Shown here in pieces: positions 11,346-23,559 of a DNA stretch of 64,000 nt. The notes under the pieces were generated by a model that saw only the letters and a list, made by a program, of their open reading frames with translations, did no database searches and was not told the DNA's origin. The stretch comes from Siphonodentalium dalli (lineage: Eukaryota; Mollusca; Scaphopoda; Gadilida; Siphonodentaliidae): contig CP136066.1 of NCBI GenBank assembly GCA_032622095.1, positions 191,882,816-191,946,815 of the forward strand, written 5' to 3'. Position 1 is the stretch's first letter, and every line of letters begins with the position of its first letter. Both the position numbers and the translations under genes were made by a program.

Positions 11346-12264
11346 GTTATTTCGGGAGACAGAAAATGCTTTTTGTGTCTTTAATCTCGTATTTGTATAG
11401 CAAAATGTAACTTTTTCGGTCCAAATGCCACCAATTTCACAAGGAATATTATTTTTTTGTCAATTTTATCACAAAACGGCCATAAAAACCGACAAATACC
11501 TTTAAAATAGGGATTTTTGCAACAATGAATTTATGGTTATTTTTCCGAGTTTGCGGAGAAAATGCCCTTTTTTGCAGAAAAGTGCCCTTTTTGTAGGCTC
11601 TGCCCCCTGCCCTTGGATGCTCCCGGCGCCTCTGCACCCCAGTGCAGATCGGACATGGCCATATGTACAATGTATAGGCCTATTTATCAATTTTAAAAGG
11701 GAGGGGCTGAATTTTGCTGTAGATAGACATCTAAATGCTATAATTTGTCATTATTCAGATTTAAAATTATTGTGGCCGTGTGGTCCTGGTCCCTCCTTTG
11801 TGGGCAGTTAAAGGTACTCAATCCGATCAGACGGTCCTAAGTTACTGGACAATTTGCGGATGAAGATGGATAACTCTAAAATCTAGTGGTACTTTAGTAA
11901 TAATACGGACATATTTTGTTGAACAAATAAAAAGTTTTGAGAAAATTGATACCATACATGTAGTTGGTAGTGGTTATCATTATTTTGTAGAAATGCATCG
12001 ATTGTGATAATTTACGTGTATTTTGAAGAAATATTGTTGTATATTGGTGGTATGGGGACCGTCTGATCGGATTAAGTACATTTGAAAGCTGATAATTTAT
12101 TTTTAAATCTAGGCCTGGATTTGCCTGGAGTGAAATTGACAAACATTGTATTAGGGCTATACCCCGAGGTGACAGTTCTGAAAATATCGACCTGCAGAAA
12201 GTTTGGCAATTGGTTTTACGTGAATTTGCGATTTTTGTCCTGGTTTAAGTGGGGTCCATTTGGA

Positions 12265-12345
12265 CATTCCAAGGTGATCTCCGATTCTGTCCGACAAGGT
12301 GGTCTCCGATTCTGCCCGACAAGGTGGTCTCCGACTCTGTTTCAC
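12265..12345 (+). repeat. Short tandem repeat, about 26-28 bp unit, 3 copies
   Basis: Copies of 'ggt(g/g)atctccgattctgtcc-gacaa' in a row, with one G/C and one T/C change between units. Open on both strands, but I see no gene context. Confidence 0.8.
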
Positions 12346-13156
12346 GAGCTTTCATGGCGACGGTTCTCCTGGCGTAGGACGAATTTACAGAGAAGGTATC
12401 CATATCCCGTTCCGGACTTTTATCAAATTGTTCTCCCCATTTCATTGGGAGGCTGATAAATTGTACTTTTAATATTTGAGAGTGTGATATTGATGTTCTC
12501 ACTTGTTTCGCCAAAAAGATCCAGCCTGCATTTACCTGATTTTAATAGACTTTCTTTTTACTACCATTGTTTTATATACCCAATAATGGGTGTTCCTCAT
12601 CTAATGGAGGGAATTCCACAACAAGCAAGCAAGCATCGTGACCGTATTAGTAACAACACAGGAACCGTTGCTGAGTTACCATCGTAATATTGGGAACTAT
12701 TTATCTGTATATAAGTGCCTTTATTATTAAAATTATGTTTGAAATTAATTGCAATATTTGTACATGTTGATATTTCACTAATGCAGGTATTGGCAATATC
12801 TGGGATTGAATAGGACACGTGTTTTTTTTTAGTGCTGTCTTTTGTACAGTGCCATCCTCCTTCCCCAAGCCCACCACCCTCAGTTTATCATTTCTTAAAC
12901 GTTTTGCGAAGTTGTTGTGTAAATCTTAAAATGCCGGTTATTTCGTAAAAGTAATATTTAACGAAATAACGGGCATCTTCGAGTTATCTCTCACTTCAAA
13001 ACATAAACATTGGGCATTGTATCTAATCCCATACCATGCCCGTTAATCACGCTAGTCATTCTTTTATCTCCCTGTGGGCAGTAAATCCCAGATGTGGGTG
13101 TCAGTAAACTAAATCACACATCGGGCTATAACTGTGACAGTCACAGTTTTCCATAA

Positions 13157-13571
13157 GCAAGTGGCCCTAATAGGATTCCATAGCTGCCCCCTCTGCCCCC
13201 CCTCTTCCGGCACCCCTGCTGGGGTGATCACATACTTAATTGTACATGCGCTAATGGCGCATATTTTGTCGCTTTCGGCGCACCGCGCTATTGGCGCACC
13301 GCGTCGAATGCGCTAATGGCGCACCGCGCCGAATGCACTAATGGCGCATATGTTGTCGCTTTCGGCGCACTGCGCCGAAAGCGCCGAAAGCGAGAAAAAG
13401 TGCGGCGACTAACGGCGCATATTTTTGTCGCTTTCGGCGCGGTGCGCCGAAAGCGAGAAAAAGTGCGCCGTAACGGCGCATATTTTGTCGCTTTCGGGGC
13501 TTTCGGTGCCGAAAGCGACAAAAAATGCGCCGAAAGCGCCATTAGCAAGTGGCCCTAATAGGATTCCATAC
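13157..13571. repeat. CpG-rich 'cgctttcggcgc' array between direct repeats
   Basis: Direct repeats of aagtggccctaataggattc at 13,157 and 13,546 flank a run of 'gcgccgaaagcga' and its complement with 'gcgcat-tttgtcgctttcgg' units. Short ALSLSAHR-type frames here are repeat artefacts. Confidence 0.8.
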
Positions 13572-14159
13572 ACGGCACATAATTGCTGCCAATCCGACTT
13601 AATCGCCTCTTTTTTTTCAAGTTAAAGTGTGTTTATTGATGAAGGCAAGCATATCTAAACGTGACAGCTCTAGGCCTCCTGAATCAAATTCCGAAGATGT
13701 TGTGAAGAACACACGAAACTTGTCAGTTGAACAGGGACGTGACGACAGGGGTTGGTTGGGTGTCTCGGCCCCCTCCCCGAACTTCGGTACAATTTGCTTA
13801 GCTGTGCAGTCATTCATACGTGAGGAAAATCAGGATTATTTTGACTAACTGTTCCAAATAATGATACGTACAAGCCAGCAAACGCAACAAACAAACCCGA
13901 TTTTAAATAAATACATATACAAACTTATGACTAACTCAGTTATATGTATATATGTTCAACTTGTTTTGGTAGTCATGTTGCTTTGCCATTACTAATTATT
14001 TATTTTTTCAGTGTAATAACATATGGGAGAGGGGGTACCCTTAAGTGAGTCAGCACTTGTCCCCCAATTCCTTTGTATGTATAAACAAATGTATGTGTTA
14101 TATATCATGTGTTATCTAAATTTGACATATATTTGAAATAAATATATCTAAACTGAACT
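13572..14159. other. Intergenic stretch
   Basis: Nothing beyond short unsupported open frames (13,617-13,848 on both strands, mirror frames). Confidence 0.4.
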
Positions 14160-14440
14160 TTGGTACATTCCAGCAGTCGGAAATTTCATGAATGATACAA
14201 CATTAGTTGGACATTAATTTGACACCATATATATAGGTTGGCATTGTTCTCATTGTTTGGTTCTTTTCAACCAGTAAAAGTTGGTAATTTTCCAATCTTA
14301 GTGTTTGTTGGATATTTCCTAGGGGAGCAAATGAAATTCTGCGAACCTGTGAGATTGATGTTTGGTTCAATGGGGGGGGGGTGCAGTTGGCCGGAAATTT
14401 GAGGAAACATCTAGCCACGTCCCTAGAACATGTGTCTGTT
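14160..14440 (+). repeat. Dispersed repeat, 'acaacattagttgga' family
   Basis: Parallels 18,950-19,330: shared 'atgaatgatacaacattag', 'caccatatatataggttggc' analogue, 'gtgcagttgg(a/c)cggaaat' and 'ccacgtccct' in the same order. Confidence 0.65.
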
Positions 14441-15179
14441 GTCTATACAGAGACTAGTGTGCAAACGACTGCATTTAACGAAACAAAACATTTTAAACAT
14501 GAAATTGCTATAAGACTAGATGACAGTACATACGTGAATCTGATAATCCATCGATATAATATAATCCTAATATTTCTTGAATAAGAAGAAACATTATAAT
14601 CACGAACACAGCAGAAGACATATCCGTGCAGGTTCATATGAATCCGGTCAATGGTGACGTATCCGCCGAATTCGAAATCGACAAGCGTTCGGGCGGTATT
14701 TTATGGATGGAATTATGAAATGGACATATGAAAGTGACAATCAACAATGATTAAATTTTGCTTCGCCATCAACCGAAGTGCTCCCCCAGCGTTACGATCA
14801 ATAGCGTTATTATTTGGCTAATTCAGTAATATTCTCCCAGTTTACATTCCATAAAACAAATTTGTCTCCGCATTTAAAATTCTTTGATATAGATCGTTTA
14901 TATTCTGCAATAATTTGTACACAAGAGACGGATTCTTATGTTTTATTGTGTTTTTAAACTCCGAGGTGGCGAAATCTCTGTTTGTTTACATTACGAACAT
15001 TTGAGTCCGTAATCGGAATCCGAATCCAGGTTCGGATTACCACGAGATTGAGATTACGGTCTGTTCGTTTACTGATTCTGCCAATTTCTGGCCTGTTCTT
15101 TTGCCGAACCAAGTCGTACGGGGACCAATCTGTAATCTGAATCCAGATTCTGAATCGGGATTTTAGCGAAATAACGCCT
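14441..15179. other. Intergenic stretch
   Basis: AT-rich, no gene seen. About 15,000-15,175 contains short inverted 'ggattcagattacagatt' type motifs that run into the LINE relic. Confidence 0.4.
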
Positions 15180-15335
15180 CTGTGGTCATGGTAATGATTG
15201 CAACGCAAGAGGAAGTGAGTTTCATCTTCAAACTCGTTCAAATTGCATATATGACACAAATACGTTCATGGAGTTTCTCATTCTTAAAACTTCCAATTTC
15301 GTCCGTTAAAGGGAAAATGGCCATCGAAATTGTAC
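15180..15335 (-). pseudogene. LINE (non-LTR retrotransposon) ORF2 C-terminal relic
   Basis: The minus strand reads YLCHICNLNEFEDETHFLLR followed by CNHYHDHR. This matches the C-x2-C...EDExHFLLxC...Y motif after the reverse transcriptase of many CR1/RTE/L2-like LINEs (established family feature). The frame is preceded by stops and followed by unrelated repeat sequence, so it is a fragment. Confidence 0.65.
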
Positions 15336-15385
15336 CAAAATGGAACTAAAATTTGATTTGTAGCCTGCAATTAGAGTGTTTGGAA

Positions 15386-15469
15386 AATGAGGTCCACTGA
15401 GTGAATTTAGTGATGCTTTCCCGCACAGCGGACTAGCATCACCAAATTCACCTACTGAGGACCTCATTC
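15386..15469. repeat. Palindrome, 'gaatgaggtccactgagtg' type
   Basis: Arms of about 35 bp with several mismatches around a 'ttcccgcacagcgga' loop. A diverged sibling of the 7,804-8,073 module. Confidence 0.8.
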
Positions 15470-16312
15470 TGCTTAGGCCTCATCTTCTGAGAAGTATCTC
15501 TCATCTCATTTCAACATTGTTTTTAATTACTTTTTCCCTTCTGTGAAGTTTCTTTATCCCCTAATTTGCAGAAGATAAAATGCATATATAATCTAGGTTA
15601 CTAATGGCTGCACATCACCAACTTCAAATGGTTAACTTCGATCTGATCATAGGTTACCCATAGCAGTTGAGGCCTAAGCAGAATGAGGTTCACAGAGGTG
15701 AATTTTCGTCTGCTTGAATTACCTGAATATCTCTCCAAATTAATAATGGACTATTCCTATGTATACGATTAGTGTACATATATATTTATTTGCAATATCA
15801 AACAAATAACATTACACAAATGACACAGATATTTAAAATAGAAGTGATAACATATGGCAACGGAGATCAGACAACAAGCCCGATGGCTTATATAAAATCT
15901 TCTTATATGGATGCATGACCCGTCCCCCATAAATGAGGGATAGGATGTTCAGACGGGAGATAGTGGAAATGATGGTCATCTAAGAATGGGAGATATATAA
16001 CAGAATCTGAGTTAGGCATGGAAGAAGAATGCCTAAAAATGTGCTGTGCAAACTTTCCAGTATAAGAACGTAAATACATTTTGTTTAATATATGTTAAAG
16101 ACTGTGGGAATGTAGCATACTACATATACATCGCCGAAAATCTCAAGCAAATCGACCACTCCATAGAAAACATGTCTGAACTATGCTCAATTGTAAATAT
16201 TTACTTACGTGTCATTGTGTCTAACCGTGTGTGTCGTTGTGGTCGGCAAGGGTCAAACAAACTGATATAGAAAATATAATGAATATAACAGTCAACTATT
16301 CTGGGTAGAGTA
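15470..16312. other. Intergenic stretch
   Basis: Contains a partial 'cagaatgaggttcacagagg' fragment near 15,678. No gene seen. Confidence 0.4.
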
Positions 16313-16405
16313 TGGTTTTTCTCCTCTCGTGAGATGCGAGGATTATTTTCACTCGGCTAGCGCCTCGTCAAAATAATCCTCCGCATCTCACTCGAGGAGA
16401 ACCGT
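16313..16405. repeat. Palindrome, about 35-bp arms
   Basis: Arms 'ctcctctcgtgagatgcgag - gattatttt' and 'aaaataatcct - ccgcatctcactcgaggaga' flank 'cactcggctagcgcctcgtc'. Confidence 0.85.
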
Positions 16406-16432
16406 ACGCCACTAACAACATTTAACTACTGT

Positions 16433-16663
16433 CTATTTCATTACGGGAGCTGCGCTAGTACAGCATTAAATAACATGTGCCCGTGCATTCTCTTATATAC
16501 GCGAGTGTCCCATAGTGAGCCTCGCATATATAAAAGAATGCACTGGTTTACAAGATCAATGTTAATATTGTTAGACCAGTTTATTCCCCAGGCTCCCTAT
16601 ACGGGTGACTCGCACAGGATTGTCGCAAAATTTCAGGAAGCTCCAGTCACGAAATGGTTAACG
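16433..16663. mobile_element. MITE remnant with recurrent hairpin (copy 2)
   Basis: The left end 'cattacgggagctgcgc' and the right end 'gaagctccagtcacgaaatg' then 'gttaa' parallel the ends of the 29.2- and 59.6-kb MITEs. The hairpin (16,483-16,547) is diverged (cgcgagtgtcccatagtgag loop). Confidence 0.65.
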
Positions 16664-17139
16664 CGTCTCACAAAGGTTATCAAGGCGATATTTTTGACTG
16701 ATATAATGTGTTACCCAAACTCCAGGCAGAGTTATCTCCCATCGCTCTGCTGAGATACCACTGCCACAAGGACATTTGGTAAGGATTTATTACGTGTTCT
16801 TAGTTCTTATGTTTTAGGATTAAATTTGTCTATGTCTGGCTCAGTTCATTTTGTTATTATCAATACCGAAATAATTACCATCATTGCAAACTTTTGGTGG
16901 TCAAAACAAGATAATAGGTGACTATATATAGTTCCGACGATATGTAAAAATAGATTTATCGTCCACAAAGTACCATCCTTGTGGCAGTGCTATATCGCAG
17001 TGATAACGTAGAGGGCTCTGTATGGAATTTGTGTGTTACCTTCTCTGAAGACGAATGTGGTTTCAGCGGCGTCCGTAATAAAACCAGAACACCAAAGCCA
17101 AATTCCCGACAAACTCCGCACACCGTTTGCCGGCTTTCT
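16664..17139. other. Intergenic stretch
   Basis: No supported feature. Confidence 0.4.
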
Positions 17140-17370
17140 TTATATCGTTATCAGCGGTGAAGCGGTGACGACATTTTCCTTCATATCATATGTGTCACCT
17201 GTAATTTTAACCTCAGTGGACTTAAATGGGCACACATGTGCAATAAAGCGTTCCTTATCAGCTGACCACAAATGTAGGGAAATGTGTACACACTGGTCAC
17301 ATGGCCAGTAGAATGTCATGGGGTAAGCGCCTTTGACCTCGGGTGACTTAAACACACCGGTCACCCGCAT
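17140..17370 (-). CDS. Coding-like segment, unassigned beta-rich motif (copy 2)
   Basis: About 76 open codons on the minus strand, containing FYWPCDQCVHISLHLW, then SADKERFIAHV and KITGDTYDM. The stretch LHLWSADKERFIAHV aligns with LQLWFAVDETKMIIYV at 28.2 kb. The underlying DNA also matches (ttgtggtcagctg versus ttgtggtttgctg), supporting common descent. No clear splice sites at the ends. The adjacent 'ggtcacccgcatatcaccaa' block (17,358-17,384) recurs inverted at 20,389-20,418. Family unknown; could be a decayed exon or element debris. Confidence 0.35.
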   Translation of the reverse strand: MRVTGVFKSPEVKGAYPMTFYWPCDQCVHISLHLWSADKERFIAHVCPFKSTEVKITGDTYDMKENVVTASPLITI

Positions 17371-18457
17371 ATCACCAACACGGAGGAGTACCTATTGTCA
17401 CGGACATCCGGTCGTCTGATCAATGTTTTGGTGTCAAGAAAATGTGAGTTTATTTATTTATATGCATTTTATTTATAATTATTTCCGGTTTAATATTACG
17501 AAAATAAATCCATTCCAATATTCGTGTGTGTGGACAATCTGATATGTTTTATTTGTTGGAATAATCTCGTTATGTCCAGTGATAGCTACAACGAAAATGG
17601 AAATAACAGTATTAATCGCTCTTTTTTTACTAATAACAACTGGCGCCGAACGGATCAAAATGACCATACTGCATTATATAATGTGTGCCCCACAAAACAT
17701 GGTGTTAGCAGCTTCATCTGATGCATAATTCTCAGAAAACAGCCTCTTCAAAAAACGTCGATTGTAAAAAAATTGTACCAACAACTCGGTGACAAGTACC
17801 CGTTGTTGCGGTGAGCAATACGTTTTGAGTACCAACTGACTTGGTGTTTCCCAAAATTGGAATGTTTTCTTGAATTCGGGACACGTCGGACAGAATATAA
17901 CCCTGGATTATATCATGCCATACAACGGCCTATGCAATTTGACGGAACTGATGGGTTTTCAACCGATTTGGCCCATCTGGCCGTCTTATAAAACATTTAT
18001 TAGTTCCAGGATTATATTTAATGCAAGTTAACGTTATTTTTCCATTTTCTTTTCACATAAATGAGATGGCAGATCATGTCCAGAGACCATTCTGATGTCA
18101 CCTTTTGCCGACTCTTTTTTAACATCTTGGAGTGGCAGTCGAACACGCCATCACATACCATCAACACGAAGAACTATAGAGTACATAAAATTGGCATTAG
18201 ATCACACAACAGGACACAACGGATTCCAGCGTATACCACATCCTGGATTATGACCATCTGCAATTTCACAAAGTAATAGTGAAATATTTGTTTCTGTGGA
18301 CGAAAGGATAACGCTGCGCGAATACCATCTAGCTACAATTAAGAACAGAACGAAAATATCAGTATCTAATGACCATATCTATACCACCACCAATACCGAA
18401 GACGACCCACCAAATACCATCAACACCACAGTGATCAACACTATTGGTGATAACCAA
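17371..18457. other. Intergenic stretch
   Basis: No supported feature; AT-rich with mononucleotide runs. Confidence 0.4.
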
Positions 18458-18485
18458 CAAGGCACCACCACCACCACCACCACCT

Positions 18486-18529
<44 letters not shown>

Positions 18530-18551
18530 AATAATAACAACAATAACACCA
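18458..18551. repeat. (ACC)n(AAC)n microsatellite
   Basis: (acc)7-8 followed by about fifteen (aac) units and an 'aataataac' tail. It produces poly-Thr/poly-Asn frames with no other support. Confidence 0.98.
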
Positions 18552-18769
18552 GAGCCTCAGGATTCGAGAGATGCTCAACTCGGATCCAACATGTGGTATC
18601 AGATCAACCACATCGAGTTGGAGCTTGTACATGTACCAAAAACTTTAAATCTTCGAGTTAATTTTCAAAGTTACACCCATGTGGTTGGTCATTTCAAATA
18701 ATTGACATTTCAGTCCAAAAAATATCTGACACAAATCGACTAATGTACAATTTCCAAGTAAAGTGGCAT

Positions 18770-19330
18770 GACATTTCCAACTATTGGCCATTTTGGCAAA
18801 CATTGGGGGAGTAGACACTCAAATCCCTTAACCAACGTTCCATAATAAACAGTTATCAATGAATATTTTACCCATAATGATAACCAATTTCTCCCCGTTA
18901 ACACTCCATACATAAGCGTGTCGACATGGGTTGCTTTGCTAATTGTTTTTCAACAATTGGAAATTTTATTCATGACACAACGTTAGTTGGAAACGTTACA
19001 CTAAGTATATAATAGGCTCAAATTGTTTCCATTGTTTGATTTACCTAACAGTAATTAATGGGGATATGTTGTTTGCAGAAGAACGAAAGCATATTCATTT
19101 TATAATTTTGGTCTGAAATGGCCACCAGTTGAACATATTCCAACCTTAGTTTGGAAAATGTCCAACAGCTGATGAGTTTGAAATGCCAGTTGAAAAGTTC
19201 CAACCAAGGTTGATGCAATGGTATGTCAACTCTATGGATTTATCTGGTTGTTTGTGGATGGGTGCAGTTGGAAATGTCAAACTGGAAACTCCAGCAGCCA
19301 CGTCCTCTGACCCATAAGTGTGTTAGTAAT
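18770..19330 (+). repeat. Dispersed repeat, long copy of the 'acaacgttagttggaaa' family
   Basis: Includes tcatgacacaacgttagttg, 'ttgtttccattgtttgattt' and 'gtgcagttggaaatgtcaaa'. It is the longest representative of the family; shorter relatives are at 7.1, 14.2, 45.5 and 57.6 kb. Confidence 0.65.
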
Positions 19331-19389
19331 ATGCAAACCAATACCCAGGTTTTTACAACAAACGAATATAGAAGAAATTGCTTTATTGT

Positions 19390-19785
19390 GAACACTTAAT
19401 GCTGTCTTCTACCTGTGGTTTGCAAGGCCAGTGTTGTCCTTGTACACCCTGCCACATTCACAGCTGAATGTGGTCCCACTGTGTACGGCAATTATGTGAA
19501 CCCTTATACATGTACACTGCTTGCACCAGAGTAACACAGCGTTCATTCTGAGCATGAGTAGCCAGAGTTTAAACCGCATGCTTGTGCATGGCGTTGCGGG
19601 TACTCTTTAGCTATAAACGTTTTCCCTCGCGACTTACATTTATATGGACATGAGCCAGTTTGAATATTCACGTGTGTCTGGAACGCAGTATTATTGTCAA
19701 TTATTTTATTCTCAATGAAAAACCCCTGAGGTTCAAAATAGTATTTCGGAGTCGCCAGACAAATGTGTGGAGATTCTGTCACCAT
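19390..19785 (-). pseudogene. C2H2 zinc-finger relic
   Basis: The minus-strand frame from 19,785 has TGSCPYKCKSRGKTFIAKEY followed by PQRHAQA. This resembles an inter-finger linker (TGxxPYxC) and a finger core. After a stop (19,543) and a frame change it continues with FSCECGRVYKDNTGLANHR at about 19,455-19,410, a near-complete finger N-terminus with C-x-C and L..H. Stops and frameshifts show it is dead. The C-x-C-G-[KR]-x-Y form is shared with the 47.5-kb zinc-finger relic. Confidence 0.5.
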
Positions 19786-19797
19786 TTAGTAATCAAT

Positions 19798-19850
19798 AAT
19801 TGTTGTTGTTGTTGTTGTTTTTGTTGTTGTTTTTGTTGAAGTGTTACCCG
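19798..19850. repeat. (TTG)n microsatellite
   Basis: An almost continuous gtt run with two ttttgtt interruptions. Confidence 0.95.
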
Positions 19851-21204
19851 GGAAGAGAAACAAAAAGACTTTTCGATCAGGAAAACAATTTGGACGTTTG
19901 CAAAATATTCACACCAGTGGGTACTTCAACCGCGGCAATAGATACTTTCACAAGAAATTACACCGATGTGTGGATACTCATAAACTTATCGACAACAATT
20001 ATTTAAACCCATAATTTGGCGTTTTTGTATGATTCTAACACACGACAAGGACTTTTTCCTGTCAAAGTAATGTACATCTTTCCAAAAAGCTTCAGGTTGA
20101 CATGGACAATTGAACACGGTTGTGATTATATCAATTTTTAGTCAGAATTATTTCCTCAGACTGTAAAATTTTCCAACTAATCATTTCAAATCATTAGAAA
20201 TATCACGATTTAAATGGGCCAGAGTATTTCTATCAATGAGTGATTATACATCTACATAATATGTGGTTAGTTGTTCTTCTGGGATATCGATTTGCAGTCA
20301 TTTCAGCGATGTTAACATTTGTACCTTCCTCCATCGCACGGGATATGCGTGAACGGATTATCCCGATCGGTGGTACGATCACCGTGTTGGTGATACGCGG
20401 GTGACCGGTGTGTTAAAGGGGTACTGGTAAATTGCATTTTTAATAAAGAGCGTGTATTATCAGTATGGGGAAATGCGTGCATACACTGCATAGAGTTACC
20501 ATGACACGGGGAATGTCACGGGTTGTGTGTCGTTGTCCTCAAATGACTTAAAGATGCAATAATCATTAACGATAAAGAGTGTACGGTATATTGTCAGCTT
20601 AAAATATGAGGTACATGTAACTCTATGTGGAGAGACAGTGTCATGGAAAAGATGCTGTTTCCAATATGTGACTACTAATTATTTTAAATGACTTGAAGGA
20701 GCACTTATAAATTATTAATTCTTCACACGGTTTTCCTGCATGTCATGCTTGTCCACTGCCATTTTTACGGCAATCCCTGGTAAAATATATAAAAGCCAAG
20801 TGTTTGTCTGTGTGTGTGCGTGTGTGAGAGGGTGTATGCATGTGATTTCAGAATGTTAAGCACGACATGGACACGGTTTCTATATCAATTCCACGTGTAC
20901 TATATCCAGATAAATGTTTAGTGAAAAAGGGTTATTGGGCGGTATTACAAATTAAAGAGCGTTCACTGATTATAAAAAATATATTGATTATCACAATTAT
21001 TCTTTTCATGGACTGCGCCACACATATAAATCAAGTACCTCTTTCTGTGCTGACATGTCAGTGGAAGCAGTTGTTATGGGTGGTTTTAATAATTTAAAGA
21101 ACAATTCCTGGTTATAAACATAGTAGCTATCACAATTAGCCTTACCGTGGCTAGTTCAAGTTGAAATATGGCACACATATCAAGCATGACTCTGAAATGT
21201 ATTT
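19851..21204. other. Stretch with decayed tandem coding-like motif
   Basis: The block 20,389-20,418 is the inverse of 17,358-17,384. After it, 'aataaagagcgtgtattatc', 'gataaagagtgtacggtata' and 'attaaagagcgttcactgat' recur near 20,452, 20,572 and 20,955 with 'tgacttaaag' or 'tgacttgaag' between. This looks like a worn-down series of units related to the DKER motif of the 17.2-kb segment. All frames are broken. No gene called. Confidence 0.35.
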
Positions 21205-23140
21205 TTGAGAATTCTGACGCCGTCAGATAGGTCTCTGTGTGTACAGTTGCAATCCAAATTTACCATTGTACCCTATGGTTATTTTGACGATATGCTCACC
21301 GTGGTGCCACTTAATGACTATCATATATGCATGGCCCTTACAAGCGGTCAGGCAACAGATACAATAATAGACAACACATGTGGTTCACATGCATGACTCA
21401 ATACATTTTTGAAACAATACCACACTGTTCACGTGTATTGCCAAACACAACATAGTAATATATGAATTTTTATTCCACACATAATTGCCTGGTTTATCCA
21501 AACGTGGGAGTGGAAATCATGTTGATCTGATAAAATAAGACAGCTTCTTCGCCATCCACTCAAAACGTCTCCATACCCCATATCAGTCATATTCAATTGT
21601 CGAAGAACATAGTTGAGGGGAGCCTTCCAACTTCCTTCATAACTTATCATGAATACATCTGTTGCGAACTAAATTTCTACTTGGGCTTAAGGGGTCATTC
21701 TGAGAATCTCACCAAAAGGGGGAATATATATACAGAGGCTCTTAGAATGTGACGAAAAGGAGAGCTTCCGTTGAAGAGTTAGAATGGGTATACATTTTCT
21801 AGAAATTTAACATTCTATAATACTAATCGCAATGATATAATGATATAATAAACGTCAAATATGGACACAAAGGTCTTTAGTAACAAATTTGCATGAGGTT
21901 GTAAAAAATGCGTTTTTTCCACTCGCACCACCCACCGACCCCGGCATACCTTCCTAAACATTGTGTATTACCCCGCCCCCCCCCCCCCGGGCCAGCTAGA
22001 ATCATGTGATCAAATCCAATTTTTTTTCAAATGACGTCTGAGTTTCGTACTTACTATTGTTTTCATTCAGCGTCAGTTCGCGCATATCTTCATACGCACT
22101 ATGGCGCAATTTATCCAAAATACTGGAATCTCCTTTACTTAGGATTGTGTTAAATTTTTATCGTAACTGTAGCTAGCAAGAAGTAACTGACCACATTCAA
22201 ATTTTCAAAAATACATGTACGTTTAAGGTTCATATCTACCAGTTTTGAATAAAACTATAAGCCAGATGGCACCATTTATCATTTATGTAAATACCAAACG
22301 CTCTCTAAATTATTTTGACCCCGATTTACGGCGACCAACCAAAATTCAAGAATGGAAACAAACCAATCATGAAAACACACCCACTAGGCGTGTATAATCC
22401 GTCTTCATATCGCTTTTAACGAACACAACAATGCAAAGTGACATAGGGAATCAGATTAAGTGCAGCAATCTCATATTCCTCTAAGAAACTGCATGCAATC
22501 CACAATGTACGTTGCAACATGGTTCTGTTTGGGGTTGCAACTGGTGGTCACTTCAAGTTCAACGTTGTTTATAAAAGTAGGGAAATATGCGACGGGTCTA
22601 ATATCAACAAATTCCCCACTAATTACTGGTTATTAACTTAATTTGTGTCAGGCATGTGATATCCATGTTGAACATCTTGATCAAAGTTGGGATGAGAAAA
22701 CCCAGACCCACAGTCTCTGAGAATGGGATAGAATAGTATTACTTTATTAGTTAAAACAGCATTTATTACCTCTATGGACATTTACATATATAATTACAAT
22801 AAATACATGTGTTTGAATAAAATTTGGATTAGGCTCTTGGATGCAAGTCACGTATGTGTAACTAATACTGAGACAGAAACGTATCCATAGAAAGAAGAAA
22901 TATCTTAAACGAGAACTGGTGGCGAAATAGATGGACAGAAAAAAATGTCAGAGCTTAGAAAGAAGATCAGAGAGTACATAGTGTGGGGTGTAATTATATA
23001 TGTGATGGGTGTAATTATACATAGTGTGGGGTGTAATTATATATGTGAGCATGCATAATAATTACTTTCAAAGAAATACAAAATATAAAGATTAATTTAA
23101 GGGCAATACACAGCATCATTATATAGAGAATAATCACAAT

Positions 23141-23271
23141 TATAATAAATTGAACTGGTGACGTGAAATAATTCATGAGAGGCAGATACGTTGTACATTG
23201 CACTCGAGTATTTCACAAAATAGTCACTGACTCTAATGATTTAATTCACGTCACCAGTTCAATTTATTATA
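23141..23271. repeat. Foldback repeat shared by both duplication copies
   Basis: Arms 'aaattgaactggtgacgtga' and complement. The counterpart at 53,123-53,271 keeps longer arms and a different loop. Confidence 0.85.
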
Positions 23272-23302
23272 TTCCACTTAAACATCCGAAATCGATGTTT
23301 AG

Positions 23303-23524
23303 GCCAATGCATTCTCTTATATATGCGAGGCGACCTATGGTCTACTCGCACATATAAGAGAATGCATTGGCACAGGGCATAACTGTAACCATCACAATGT
23401 GGTCAATGAACCGGTTCCAATGATATCCATATGTGTATGGTGTTATTGAGACATACCGAAGATATTTTAGGCTGCTGAAACTTTATTTGGGCGTTTTTTG
23501 CCGTTTTGTTGGGTAAAGGGTTAA
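23303..23524. mobile_element. MITE with recurrent hairpin (copy 3), right TIR intact
   Basis: The hairpin (23,303-23,371) is followed by 'cacagggcataactgta' and an interior nearly identical to 36,129-36,279. It ends ttttgttgggtaaaggg then TTAA at 23,521-23,524. The left terminal repeat appears lost. Confidence 0.75.
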
Positions 23525-23559
23525 GTGTAAATCGCTTCGCGGTTTAAACAATGTATCAC

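Larger units (their letters stand above)
11227..13571. mobile_element. Candidate TIR transposon with CpG-rich subterminal repeats
   Basis: The left end, TATGGCATCCTATTAGGGCC then ACTTGCTAATGGCGCTTTCG, is matched by the complement ending at 13,571 (TATGGAATCC...) for about 40 bp, with one difference near the tip. Both ends carry repeated 'cgctttcggcgc' and 'gacaaaaagtgcgcc' modules. No transposase was recognised in 11,350-13,240. Possible flanking 'cacgg' duplication (before 11,226, after 13,571). A second right-end copy at 13,157-13,181 suggests a nested or truncated insertion, so the true boundaries may differ. Confidence 0.55.

Noticed and set aside
13247-13548. ALSLSAHR-type frames on both strands
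   Set aside because: Artefacts of the 'cgctttcggcgc' repeat.
18296-18661. Thr/Asn-rich 121-codon frame
   Set aside because: Produced by the (ACC)n(AAC)n microsatellite; no flanking coding signal.
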